DNA of 15,656 nt. Origin: an uncultured Leptotrichiaceae bacterium (GTDB lineage Bacteria; Fusobacteriota; Fusobacteriia; Fusobacteriales; Leptotrichiaceae). The stretch spans positions 1-15,656 of the forward strand of contig CALHVR010000082.1 in the NCBI GenBank assembly GCA_938037005.1, in the 5' to 3' direction. The notes under the pieces were generated by a model. That model was not told the DNA's origin. It ran no database searches and saw nothing but the letters and a program-made list of their open reading frames with translations. Positions within the stretch are counted from its first letter, which is position 1. Every line of letters starts with the position of its first letter. This document shows positions 1-7,063 of this stretch, piece after piece. Made by a program: the position numbers and the translations under genes.

Positions 1-506
1 TGTCCTTTTTTACAATTTCATTAATTTCAATATTGGAAATATTTTTTCAAAATATTATAATTTATGGAAATATAAAATGGGGATATTATGCGATTCCTTC
101 TATATTGTTATTTGATTTATTTTTATTTGTATCTTTAAATAGTTATAAAATGAGAATTAATTTAATGTTAATTTTAATTGGATTAGTTTCATTTTTATTA
201 ATAATAGATTACGGTAATAGAGAAATAACTTGGAGTTTAAAAAGAGGAATACCAATAGTTATTACTTTTTATTTATTAAGTTTTATATTTTCATTTGTAT
301 GGGATAAACATAAAAAAGAAAGAATAAAAATATTGAATTTTTTTATATTTTTTGTTGGAATATTTCTATTAATTTTGGAAATAATATTAAAGCAAAAATG
401 TACTTGGTCGGTTTGGGCATCAATTCCATTATTTGTTTTGAATATAATGCTTAGATATACATATAAAGCATATAAAGAAGAATTTGAAAGACGACTTCAT
501 TTATGA
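1..506 (+). CDS. Polytopic membrane protein, 5' end missing
   Basis: The frame is open from base 3 with no clear start or ribosome binding site. The only early initiator is a TTG at 33 without a Shine-Dalgarno, so the gene very probably begins before the window. The visible part (about 167 residues) is almost all hydrophobic, with about five membrane segments separated by short basic loops (KMR, KRG, DKHKKER). Numbering from the TTG at 33, a short pattern recurs three times at segment entries: W16..IP22, W67..IP74 and W125..IP132. This suggests an internally repeated membrane unit of about 50-58 residues. The tail after the last segment is charged (YKAYKEEFERRLHL) and probably cytoplasmic. 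I do not recognise the family with confidence. The W/IP repeats recall uncharacterised membrane domains of low-GC anaerobes, and no catalytic motif is seen. Confidence 0.6.
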   Translation, partial: SFFTISLISILEIFFQNIIIYGNIKWGYYAIPSILLFDLFLFVSLNSYKMRINLMLILIGLVSFLLIIDYGNREITWSLKRGIPIVITFYLLSFIFSFVWDKHKKERIKILNFFIFFVGIFLLILEIILKQKCTWSVWASIPLFVLNIMLRYTYKAYKEEFERRLHL

Positions 507-540
507 TAAAAAAATAAATATTGGATATTATAATATATAC

Positions 541-569
541 TAGACAAATGATTAAATATGTTATATAAT
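541..569 (+). promoter_or_regulatory. Promoter of the LysR-type regulator gene
   Basis: TAGACA (541-546), a 17-bp spacer and TATAAT (564-569) form a near-consensus sigma-70-type promoter. Transcription would start about 575, giving a leader of under 30 nt before the ATG at 602. No extended -10 is present. Confidence 0.6.
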
Positions 570-601
570 TATATAAATAAAATATATGATTGGAGAAATA
601 A

Positions 602-1498
602 ATGGATATACATCATTTAAAAATATTTTTTGAAGCATGTAATGAAAAAAGTTTTACAAAAGCTGCTAAAAAATTATATATAAGCCAGTCGGCAGTATCA
701 ATTCAAATAAAAAAACTTGAATATACATTAGGATTACAATTAATAGAAAGAAATTCTAAAAATTTTAAATTAACTTTTGCTGGGAAAGAATTATTTAAAA
801 TGTCTCAAGATGTATTTGAAAAAATTTCACGAATGGAAAATGAAATGAAGAAAATTTTACAATATAGAAAAGGTAAAATTTCGATTGGAGCAACTCATAA
901 TATAGGAGAGCCTGTACTACCAAAAGTAATGGTAGAATTTACAAAGCAAAATCCAGAAATCGAATTTGATTTATACATAAAAAATAGAGAATCGTTAGTT
1001 AAGCATTTAAAAGAAGGAACAGTTGATATTGCTTTAATGGAAGAGTTTTTTATTGAAGATAAAGAAATTAAAGTAATTGAAACAGAAGAATATCCTTTTG
1101 TTGTCGTAGCAGGGCCTGAAGTTGAAACTTATTCCGATTTGAAAGAAATTCCTTTGTTAAAAAGAGATACATTATTAACAGGAAAATATTTAGATCAATT
1201 TGAAAAAATTGTTGGATTCAATTTAGATAGAAGAATTGCGATTAACGGAAGTATAGAAACTATGAAAAATTTAATAAAAAATGGATTAGGATTTGCAGTA
1301 TTACCCTATTATAGTGTCTATGAAGAAATTATAAAAGGAAGTTTGAAAGTTATACATAGTTTTGATAAATCGGAAGAGAAATTTCAAATTGTGTTAATTA
1401 GAGAAAATGAAGATAAAGAAGGTATCAGTAAATTTGTTGATTTTTTAAGTAATTATAAAATAAATAGAGAGTTATTTTTAGATAAAAAGGTGAAATAA
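602..1498 (+). CDS. LysR-family transcriptional regulator
   Basis: The product has 298 residues, the usual LysR length. Residues 1-60 form the winged helix-turn-helix with the family signature: HHLKIFFEAC, then SFTKAAKKLYISQSAVSIQIKKLE, then LGLQLIERN with a basic wing (given in pieces). A linker helix follows around residues 60-90. The two-lobed effector-binding region starts near residue 92 (GKISIGATHNIGE) and includes the typical VDIALMEE and GLGFAVLPYYSV stretches. It should bind DNA as a dimer or tetramer and respond to a small molecule, but the sequence does not show which one. GGAG at 592-595 sits 6 nt before the ATG. It is a single-gene unit upstream of tpiA on the same strand. LysR proteins often control a divergent neighbour, but none lies here, so the target is unknown. 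The family is certain and the regulon is not. Confidence 0.93.
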   Translation: MDIHHLKIFFEACNEKSFTKAAKKLYISQSAVSIQIKKLEYTLGLQLIERNSKNFKLTFAGKELFKMSQDVFEKISRMENEMKKILQYRKGKISIGATHNIGEPVLPKVMVEFTKQNPEIEFDLYIKNRESLVKHLKEGTVDIALMEEFFIEDKEIKVIETEEYPFVVVAGPEVETYSDLKEIPLLKRDTLLTGKYLDQFEKIVGFNLDRRIAINGSIETMKNLIKNGLGFAVLPYYSVYEEIIKGSLKVIHSFDKSEEKFQIVLIRENEDKEGISKFVDFLSNYKINRELFLDKKVK

Positions 1499-1518
1499 AA
1501 CTTATAAATATAAAATAA

Positions 1519-1547
1519 TTGAAATTAAACGAAAATTATAGTATAAT
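1519..1547 (+). promoter_or_regulatory. Promoter of tpiA-secG
   Basis: TTGAAA (1519-1524), 17 bp, TATAAT (1542-1547). It lies about 50 bp before the tpiA start and after the regulator gene, so tpiA has its own strong promoter. Confidence 0.7.
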
Positions 1548-1596
1548 TTATTCGTGAAATAAAAATAGTTAATAAAAAAAGATGGAGGATATATCA

Positions 1597-2358
1597 ATGA
1601 GAAAAATTATAGTGGCAGGAAACTGGAAAATGAATAAAACTGCAAGAGAAGCAGCAGAATTTTTTGCTGGATTAAAACCGTTAGTAGCTGATGTTAAAAA
1701 TGCTGAAATCGTTATAGGAGCACCTTTCACAGCTTTAGAAACAGCAACAAGAGAAACAAAAGGAACAAATATTAAAATAGCAGCTGAAAATATGAATGCT
1801 AAAGAAAGTGGAGCATTTACAGGAGAAATTTCACCATTAATGTTAAAAGATTTAGGTGTAGAATATGTAATTTTAGGGCATTCAGAAAGAAGAGAATATT
1901 TTCACGAAAGTGATGAATTTATAAATGAAAAAGTGAAAGCTGTTCTAGAAATTGGAATGAAACCTATTTTCTGTATAGGAGAAAAATTAGAAGAAAGAGA
2001 AAATAATACAACTGAAGCAGTAGTAAAAGAGCAAATTGTAGGTGGATTAGTGAATGTTACAGCTGAAGAAATGGCAAATGTTGTATTAGCTTATGAACCA
2101 GTTTGGGCAATTGGAACAGGTAAAACTGCAACTCCTGAACAAGCTCAAGAAGTACATGCTTTCATAAGAGGATTATTAACTGAATTATATGGAGCGGAAG
2201 TTGCTGAAAATGTTACAGTTCAATATGGAGGATCAATGAACGATAAAAATGCGGCAGAATTAATAGCTCAAAAAGATATAGACGGTGGATTAGTTGGAGG
2301 AGCAAGTTTAGTTCCAGCAAGTTTCGCTGTTATTATTAAAGCTGGAGATGCTCAATAA
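1597..2358 (+). CDS. tpiA: Triose-phosphate isomerase
   Basis: This enzyme interconverts dihydroxyacetone phosphate and glyceraldehyde 3-phosphate in glycolysis, in the cytoplasm, as a TIM-barrel dimer. The 253-residue product has all key residues: N9 and K11 in GNWKMN, the electrophilic H95 in GHSERR, the base E167 in AYEPVWAIGTGKTA (the mobile loop follows it), and the phosphate-binding YGGSMN and GGLVGGASL near the C-terminus. An in-frame ATG at 1582 exists, but its own bases are the Shine-Dalgarno (GGAGG, 1584-1588) for the ATG at 1597. The shorter form also begins right at the conserved RKIIVAGNWKMN, so 1597 is chosen. secG follows after 42 bp and shares the transcript. Function is certain. 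Confidence 0.98.
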   Translation: MRKIIVAGNWKMNKTAREAAEFFAGLKPLVADVKNAEIVIGAPFTALETATRETKGTNIKIAAENMNAKESGAFTGEISPLMLKDLGVEYVILGHSERREYFHESDEFINEKVKAVLEIGMKPIFCIGEKLEERENNTTEAVVKEQIVGGLVNVTAEEMANVVLAYEPVWAIGTGKTATPEQAQEVHAFIRGLLTELYGAEVAENVTVQYGGSMNDKNAAELIAQKDIDGGLVGGASLVPASFAVIIKAGDAQ

Positions 2359-2400
2359 AATGAGAAAATTCTAGCTTAGTTTAATAAAATAGGAGGACTA

Positions 2401-2604
2401 ATGTTAGAAACTTTATTAATTGTACTTTTAGTAATATTAGCTATTATTATGGTAGGTGTGATTTTATTACAACCAGATAGAAGTCAAGGAATGGCAAAAA
2501 GTATGAATATGGCTGATGTTGAAAAAGAAGGAATAGAGAAATTTACAGAAATTGTTGCAGCATTATTTTTAATAATTGCAGTAATATTTCAAATAATAAG
2601 ATAA
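2401..2604 (+). CDS. secG: Preprotein translocase subunit SecG
   Basis: A small protein of 67 residues with two membrane helices (about 2-22 and 48-66). The conserved VILLQ motif closes helix 1, and a short polar loop follows (PDRSQGMAKSMNMADVEK). SecG is the accessory subunit of the SecYEG channel and helps SecA-driven export. The loop differs from the usual glycine-rich LQ..KGGGLG.aFGG form, retaining only QGMAKSM, so this is a trimmed version, but length and topology fit. AGGAGG at 2391-2396 lies 4 nt before the ATG. It is cotranscribed with tpiA. Linkage of secG to lower-glycolysis genes is known in other low-GC bacteria. A strong terminator follows. Confidence 0.88.
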   Translation: MLETLLIVLLVILAIIMVGVILLQPDRSQGMAKSMNMADVEKEGIEKFTEIVAALFLIIAVIFQIIR

Positions 2605-2631
2605 TTTTAAAAAATAAATTTTAGAGATTAT

Positions 2632-2697
2632 AAAAAAACTGTACTTACAAATTTAAACGATAAAAGTTTAATAATTGAGTGCAGTTTTTTATTTTTT
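2632..2697 (+). terminator. Intrinsic terminator after secG
   Basis: The left arm, seven A followed by CTGTACTT (2632-2646), pairs with GAGTGCAGTTTTTT (2677-2690) through A-T pairs, CTG/CAG and ACT/AGT, with U-G wobbles. TAAAC/GTTTA makes a second, inner stem. A T-rich tail follows. It separates tpiA-secG from the suf operon. Confidence 0.75.
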
Positions 2698-2698
2698 A

Positions 2699-2707
2699 TG
2701 ATACAAT
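2699..2707 (+). promoter_or_regulatory. Extended -10 promoter of sufS-sufU-osmC
   Basis: TG-A-TACAAT (2699-2707) is an extended -10 element about 30 bp before the sufS ATG. No good -35 stands at 16-18 bp. The would-be -35 zone is the right arm and T-tract of the secG terminator, so recognition would depend on the extended element. Confidence 0.45.
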
Positions 2708-2735
2708 GATTATATATAAAAAAAATGGAGAAATT

Positions 2736-3935
2736 ATGGATTATAAAAATGAATTTTTAATATTTAAAAATAGAGAAAATTATTATTTAGATACGGCAGC
2801 AACATCGCAAAAACCTAAAATTGTGATAGAAAAAATGCGAGAATATTATGAGAAATACAATGGAAATCCAGGGAGAGGATCGCACACTTTATCTGTGGAA
2901 GCCTCAGGACTGTTGGATGAAGCAAGGAAAACTGTACAAAAATTTGTGAACACTAAAAAGCGAGAAGAAATTATATTTACAAAAAATACGACAGAATCTA
3001 TAAATTTAATTGCGTATAGTTATGGTATGGAATTTTTAAAAGATGGGGATGAAATAATTTTAGGAATTTCTAATCATCATGCAAATATTGTGCCTTGGCA
3101 ATTTGTTGCAAAGAAAAAAAATATAACTTTAAAATATGTTTATTTAGATGAAAAAGGACAATTTGATTTAGAAGATTTTAAAAATAAGTTAAGTAATAAA
3201 ACAAAAATTGTATCAATTTCAGCAGTTGTAAATGTAACTGGAGTAATTCAACCTATAAAAGAGATAATAGACTTGGCGCATAAAAAAGGGGCAATAACCG
3301 TAGTTGATGCAGCTCAATCTATTTTACATTTTAGGCATAATGTCCAAGAATTAAATACAGATTTTTTAGTGTTTTCAGGTCATAAAATATTTGCACCGAT
3401 GGGGATTGGAGTTTTGTATGGGAAAAAAGAAATTTTAGATAAAATGCCTCCATTTTTATATGGTGGAGATATGATAGAATTTGTTACAGAGCAAGAAAGT
3501 ACTTTTGCACCACTTCCAAATAAATTTGAAGGTGGAACAAATAATGTTGCAGGAGCAGTAGGTCTTAAAGCTGCAATAGAATTTTTGGAAGAAATTGGAT
3601 ATGAAAAAATAGATGAAATTGAAAATGAATTATCAAATAAAATGTTGAAAGAAATGGAAAAATTAGGAGGAATTGAAACATATTGTACAAAAAATGTAGA
3701 CAAAGTTGGCGTAATTGCTTTTAATGTGAAAGGTGTGCATTCTCACGATGTTGCGTTTGTACTTGATTCTTTTAATGTAGCGATTAGAAGTGGGCATCAT
3801 TGTGCCCAACCACTAATGAATTACTTAGGCGTACCATCTTGTTGTCGTGTAAGTTTTAGTATTTATAATACAGAAAAAGATATTGAAAAAGTGATAGAAG
3901 GATTAAAAAAAGTGAAGGAGATTTTTGGAGTATGA
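2736..3935 (+). CDS. sufS: Cysteine desulfurase, SufS type
   Basis: A PLP enzyme that removes sulfur from cysteine as a persulfide for Fe-S cluster assembly. The 399-residue product is the usual group II (SufS/CsdA) length. Visible: the N-terminal YYLDTAATSQKP, the cofactor region SNHHANIVPW (113-121), VDAAQS with D191, the Schiff-base lysine K217 in FSGHKIFAPMG, and the catalytic C356 in RSGHHCAQP. A longer in-frame start at 2679 would lie in the terminator upstream and has no ribosome site. GGAG at 2727-2730, 5 nt before the ATG at 2736, decides the start. The stop overlaps the sufU start (ATGA), which points to translational coupling with its acceptor protein. No sufB, sufC or sufD is in this window. 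Function is nearly certain. Confidence 0.96.
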   Translation: MDYKNEFLIFKNRENYYLDTAATSQKPKIVIEKMREYYEKYNGNPGRGSHTLSVEASGLLDEARKTVQKFVNTKKREEIIFTKNTTESINLIAYSYGMEFLKDGDEIILGISNHHANIVPWQFVAKKKNITLKYVYLDEKGQFDLEDFKNKLSNKTKIVSISAVVNVTGVIQPIKEIIDLAHKKGAITVVDAAQSILHFRHNVQELNTDFLVFSGHKIFAPMGIGVLYGKKEILDKMPPFLYGGDMIEFVTEQESTFAPLPNKFEGGTNNVAGAVGLKAAIEFLEEIGYEKIDEIENELSNKMLKEMEKLGGIETYCTKNVDKVGVIAFNVKGVHSHDVAFVLDSFNVAIRSGHHCAQPLMNYLGVPSCCRVSFSIYNTEKDIEKVIEGLKKVKEIFGV

Positions 3936-4384
3936 GTGTAAATTTAGAAAAAATATATCAGCAGACAATATTAGAATATAGTGGGCGAAAAGATGTAAAA
4001 AAAGAAATTGAAAATCCGACTTATGTTGAAAGAGGACATAATCCGAGTTGTGGAGATGACTTGACATTATTAATAAAATTAAATGGAGATAAGATAGAAG
4101 ATGCGAGCTATATTGGAAATGGTTGTGCAATTTCAAGTGCTTCAAGTGCAATGCTTGTAGATTTGATAAAAGGAAAAACAGTGGAAGAAGCACAAGAAAA
4201 AGTAGATTTATTTTTTAAAATGATGAGCCTTGATGATGAAAAAAAATTAACAATGGATGAGAATAAAAAAATGGGTGATGCTATTTTGATGGAGTATGTA
4301 TCAAAAATGCCTGCAAGAGTAAAATGTGCAACACTGACTTGGCATTCGCTTAAAGTTATTTTAGAAAAAGATAATGAAAAATAA
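3932..4384 (+). CDS. sufU: SufU-type Fe-S assembly / zinc sulfurtransferase protein
   Basis: A 150-residue member of the IscU/NifU N-terminal fold. The SufU form is marked by the insertion between the second and third cysteine. Ligands seen: C40 and D42 in NPSCGDD, C65 in GNGCAISSASSAML, and C132 in ARVKCATLTWHSL. In characterised SufU proteins these positions bind zinc, and the protein takes the persulfide from SufS through a zinc-ligand swap, rather than being a true scaffold. The 4-bp overlap with sufS supports that partnership. The insertion (about residues 80-115) is acidic and lysine-rich. osmC follows after 22 bp. The assignment to SufU rather than IscU is firm because of the insertion and the SufS neighbour. 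Confidence 0.93.
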   Translation: MSVNLEKIYQQTILEYSGRKDVKKEIENPTYVERGHNPSCGDDLTLLIKLNGDKIEDASYIGNGCAISSASSAMLVDLIKGKTVEEAQEKVDLFFKMMSLDDEKKLTMDENKKMGDAILMEYVSKMPARVKCATLTWHSLKVILEKDNEK

Positions 4385-4406
4385 AAAATTATAAATAGAG
4401 AGGAAA

Positions 4407-4793
4407 ATGATAAAAATGAGAATAAATTATGTTGGAAATTACGAAACTGAAATAGAAAATACGAATATAAAAACAGACAGAAAAGGAGAAATTATGTCGC
4501 CTTCAGATATGATGGCTTTATCAGTTGCAGCTTGTGGTATGACAGTTTTGTCATTAAAAGCTGAAAAAGAAAAAATAGCTTTTGAAAATTCTTATGCAGA
4601 AGTGTCTAAAGAAACAGACATTAAAGAAAAATTTATGCTAACAAGTTTAACGATTGAATATCATTTGTCTAAAAAATATACAGGAAAAGAAAGAGAAATG
4701 TTAGAAAACTCAGTTTACAATAGATGTGTCGTTGGTAGAAGTATTAAAGATGAAGTTAAGAAAAATTATGTTTTTATTTATGATCTAGATTAG
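4407..4793 (+). CDS. OsmC-family protein
   Basis: A small protein (128 residues, or 125 from the next ATG at 4416) of the OsmC/Ohr superfamily. The two family cysteines are present: C43 in VAACGMTVLSLKAEK, at the start of the long helix, and C107 in YNRCVVGRSI. SPSDMMALSVAAC is the typical lead-in. Family members reduce organic hydroperoxides or handle other reactive thiols and sulfur species; the substrate here cannot be read. GAGG (4400-4403) stands only 3 nt before the first ATG and 12 nt before the second, so the start is ambiguous. It is third in an operon with sufS and sufU, which suggests a role in protecting or handling persulfides. That part is inference. Confidence 0.85.
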   Translation: MIKMRINYVGNYETEIENTNIKTDRKGEIMSPSDMMALSVAACGMTVLSLKAEKEKIAFENSYAEVSKETDIKEKFMLTSLTIEYHLSKKYTGKEREMLENSVYNRCVVGRSIKDEVKKNYVFIYDLD

Positions 4794-4817
4794 TTAGATT
4801 ATAAAATAATAAAAATA

Positions 4818-4865
4818 GAAAAAAGCTCAAGTTAAGATAAATTCTCAACGAGAGCTTATTTTTTA
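4818..4865. terminator. Bidirectional terminator between osmC and metQ
   Basis: AAGCTC (4823-4828) pairs with GAGCTT (4852-4857). Inside it GTT/AAC and AGA/TCT make a second stem round a TAAAT loop. A-rich bases on the left and T-rich bases on the right let it stop transcripts from both sides. The genes converge here. Confidence 0.75.
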
Positions 4866-4868
4866 AAA

Positions 4869-5648
4869 TTAAAATACAGGGAATCCTTCAGTAGAATATT
4901 TTTCTTGTAAGAATTTTTTTACTTTTTCTGAAGTCATTGCTTCTGTTAAATCTTTAATTTTTTTGCTATCTTTGTTATCTTCTCTAGCTACTAAACTTAC
5001 AGCATATCTTCCTGTTTTATCTCCTTCTAAGAATAATGCATCTTTTGGAGTTTTTCCAATTTTTAACATATGAGATGGCCAGTTAAATACTAAATCCATT
5101 TCTTGGTATGCTTGTACTAAAGCTGGAATTTTTACTAAATTAATTTGTAAGTTTTTAGGATTTTCAACAATATCTTTTGAGTTGTATAATCCATCTTTTC
5201 CAGCTAATTTAATAAACCCTTCTTTAGCTAAAATTCTTAAAGCTCTATCTTGGTTAGTTGGATCTTGTGGAATTGCAACTTTTGCATCATTAGGAATTTC
5301 ATCTTTTGATTTGTATTTGTTTGAATAAAAACCAACATAAACATCGTAAATTCCTTTAATTTTTACAAGATTTCCTTTGTTTTTCTCATTGAAAATTTGC
5401 ATAAATGGCTCATGTTGATGAAAATTTGCATCAAAGTCTTTTGCGTTCAATCCAACATTTGCAGTAACATAGTCAGTTAAAACTGTAAGTTCAACTTTAT
5501 AACCTTTAGCTTCAAGATCTGGTGTTGCAATTTTTACAATTTCGTCCATAGGATAGCTAGCTGCTGCTATTTTAATAGTTTTATCCTCTTTAGAACATGC
5601 AAGGGCAAGGATAAATAACCCTAAAATTAACATAAATTTCTTTAACAT
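4869..5648 (-). CDS. metQ: Methionine ABC transporter substrate-binding lipoprotein
   Basis: A 259-residue NlpA/MetQ-family lipoprotein. The signal peptide ends in the lipobox LALAC, with C18 as the lipidated residue. The mature part starts with the family stretch IKIAAASYPMDEIVKIA. It also has TDYVTANVGLNAKDFDANFHQHEPFM, here split as TDYVTANVGL and DANFHQHEPFM, then IPQDPTNQDRAL, and it ends STEGFPVF. The protein should sit on the outer face of the cytoplasmic membrane and deliver methionine (or a relative) to MetI. The ligand region reads VFNWPSHMLKIG; most family members have a form like NTNYALEAG there, so ligand preference could differ. The start follows the metI stop with no gap, and AGGAG lies inside the end of metI. 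Last gene of metN-metI-metQ. Confidence 0.93.
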   Translation of the reverse strand: MLKKFMLILGLFILALACSKEDKTIKIAAASYPMDEIVKIATPDLEAKGYKVELTVLTDYVTANVGLNAKDFDANFHQHEPFMQIFNEKNKGNLVKIKGIYDVYVGFYSNKYKSKDEIPNDAKVAIPQDPTNQDRALRILAKEGFIKLAGKDGLYNSKDIVENPKNLQINLVKIPALVQAYQEMDLVFNWPSHMLKIGKTPKDALFLEGDKTGRYAVSLVAREDNKDSKKIKDLTEAMTSEKVKKFLQEKYSTEGFPVF

Positions 5649-6305
5649 TTAAAAATCACTCCTTTTTTTATCTAATTTTTTTGAAATTTTGTTACCAGTA
5701 AATTGAATAATAAAAACAATAATAATCATAATTGTTACAGCTTTGTATATTGCTGTAAAATTGTATTCGTTATAACCGTATCTCATTGCGTAGTCACCAA
5801 TTCCACCACCACCGACAATTCCCATAACAGTAGAATATGAAATAAAGCTAATAATTGAAGATGTCAGTCCTAAAACTAAACTACTTCTTGCTTCCACTAA
5901 TAAAAAATGCCAAACAAGTTGAAATGTTGTAGCTTTTAATGAGATTGCTAAATCTATAATATTGTGGTTTACATCGTAAAAAGATTGTTCCACAAAACGA
6001 GCGTAAAGAGCAACTGCAATGAAGCAAATTGGAAAACTTGCCGGAAGCAATCCAAATGCCGTACCAAAAACTAACCTTGTTAATGGTATAATTACGATTA
6101 CAAAAATTATGAATGGGAAACTTCTTACGATATTTACAAAAAGATTAAAAGGTATATATAGCCACATATTTTCTTTTAATCCTCCTTTTTTTGTAAGGAA
6201 TAAAATAGAACCTACGGGTATTCCAGCAAAAATAGCAAAAATTATTGGAAATAAAATCATAATAAATGTATCTCGTATTGATAAAATTAATTCTAAATCA
6301 ATCAT
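5649..6305 (-). CDS. metI: Methionine ABC transporter permease
   Basis: A 218-residue inner-membrane permease with about five helices, matching the MetI size. NIVRSFPFIIFVIVIIPLTR (59-78) and STVMGIVGGGGIGDYAMRYGY (158-178, the Gly-rich stretch quoted here in two parts: STVMGIVGGGG, IGDYAMRYGY) are hallmarks of MetI. The cytoplasmic coupling loop that docks on the ATPase is present at about 117-140. It is divergent: the usual EAA...G pattern reads IIDLAISLKATTFQL, with Lys where most have Gly, followed by LLVEARSS. The start codon overlaps the metN stop by 4 bp (ATGA), so translation is coupled, and metQ follows immediately. Family and role are clear from sequence and operon. Confidence 0.92.
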   Translation of the reverse strand: MIDLELILSIRDTFIMILFPIIFAIFAGIPVGSILFLTKKGGLKENMWLYIPFNLFVNIVRSFPFIIFVIVIIPLTRLVFGTAFGLLPASFPICFIAVALYARFVEQSFYDVNHNIIDLAISLKATTFQLVWHFLLVEARSSLVLGLTSSIISFISYSTVMGIVGGGGIGDYAMRYGYNEYNFTAIYKAVTIMIIIVFIIQFTGNKISKKLDKKRSDF

Positions 6306-6985
6306 TTTAATACCTCTTTTATATAATCAGAATATTTTTTGTTATTTGAAAAATTATTTTTACGGTCAATATTAAAATTGTCAGTAATATTACCTTTTTC
6401 AATTACTAAAACACGATTACACACTTTTTTTATACTATCTAATTCGTGTGACACAAAAATAATGGTTGTTTTGTAAGTTTTATTGATTTTTAAAAGTAAA
6501 TCTAATATTTCATTTTTTGTATTTTGGTCTAAAGAAGATGTAATTTCATCACAAAGAAGTAAATTTGGTTTGGTAATAAGAGATCTCGCAATAGCAACTC
6601 TTTGTTTTTGTCCTCCACTTAATGATGAAATATTAGAATATTTTTTATCTAATAAATTTACTACTTCTAAATTTTCATTGACTTTTTCTCTAATCCAACG
6701 ATTACATTTCTCTTTTTGTAAAATTAAAGGAAGTGCAATATTATCAAATACATTTTTATTGTAAAGTAAATTAAAATCTTGAAAAATATAAGAAGATTTA
6801 ATTTTTTCATTAAAAATGACTTCCCCTTTATCTGGAGTAATTAAATTTTGTAAAATTTTTAAAATTGTACTTTTTCCACTTCCAGACTCTCCAATTATTC
6901 CTAAAATTTCTCCTTCATTAATAGAAAAATTTACATTTAAAGAAAAATTAGTAAAATTTTTTTCAATATTTTTCATTAAAATCAT
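6302..6985 (-). CDS. metN: Methionine-type ABC transporter ATPase, short form without NIL domain
   Basis: The 227-residue nucleotide-binding subunit carries every ATPase motif: Walker A GESGSGKS (32-39), Q-loop Q69 in YIFQDFNLL, signature LSGGQKQR (122-129), Walker B LLLCDE (142-147), D-loop SSLD and the H-loop H180 in FVSHELD. MetN of E. coli and most bacteria is about 340 residues, with a C-terminal NIL (ACT-like) domain that binds methionine and shuts the transporter down. This protein stops about 45 residues after the H-loop, so that domain is absent. The end is intact and overlaps metI, so it is not a frameshift. AGGAGG lies 6 nt before the first ATG, which decides the start. First gene of metNIQ, with its own promoter at 7060-7032. 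Confidence 0.9.
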   Translation of the reverse strand: MILMKNIEKNFTNFSLNVNFSINEGEILGIIGESGSGKSTILKILQNLITPDKGEVIFNEKIKSSYIFQDFNLLYNKNVFDNIALPLILQKEKCNRWIREKVNENLEVVNLLDKKYSNISSLSGGQKQRVAIARSLITKPNLLLCDEITSSLDQNTKNEILDLLLKINKTYKTTIIFVSHELDSIKKVCNRVLVIEKGNITDNFNIDRKNNFSNNKKYSDYIKEVLK

Positions 6986-6998
6986 AGGATTCCTCCTA

Positions 6999-7014
6999 GT
7001 ATATTTTTATATAC
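6999..7014. repeat. Perfect inverted repeat in the metN leader
   Basis: GTATAT (6999-7004), TTTT, ATATAC (7009-7014). It lies between the metN promoter and its ribosome binding site, 3 nt upstream of the AGGAGG. It could be an operator or a small hairpin. In AT-rich DNA a 6-bp arm could also arise by chance. Confidence 0.35.
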
Positions 7015-7031
7015 AACTATTATATATTTTG

Positions 7032-7060
7032 ATTATACCAAAGTAAATTGAAAAAAACAA
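7032..7060 (-). promoter_or_regulatory. Promoter of metN-metI-metQ
   Basis: On the minus strand, TTGTTT (7060-7055), a 17-bp spacer and TATAAT (7037-7032), preceded by TGG so that the -10 is extended. The leader to the metN ATG is about 40 nt, too short for a SAM riboswitch. It starts just 4 bp beyond the stop of the DUF441 gene, and no terminator is seen between them. Confidence 0.7.
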
Positions 7061-7063
7061 TAG

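Noticed and set aside
2679..2735. N-terminal extension of SufS from an ATG at 2679
   Set aside because: It would start inside the secG terminator arm, lacks a ribosome site, and adds residues absent from the family. GGAG points to 2736.
3903..4193. Minus-strand frame of 96 codons over sufS/sufU
   Set aside because: Leu/His/Ser-rich translation typical of the antisense of an A-rich gene. It lies on two certain genes and has no ribosome site.
6019..7046. Plus-strand frames opposite metI and metN
   Set aside because: They are antisense to conserved permease and ATPase motifs and lack start signals.
6986..7060. Possible SAM or methionine riboswitch before metN
   Set aside because: The leader from the promoter to the ATG is only about 40 nt, too short for any known S-adenosylmethionine riboswitch. 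Only a small palindrome is there.
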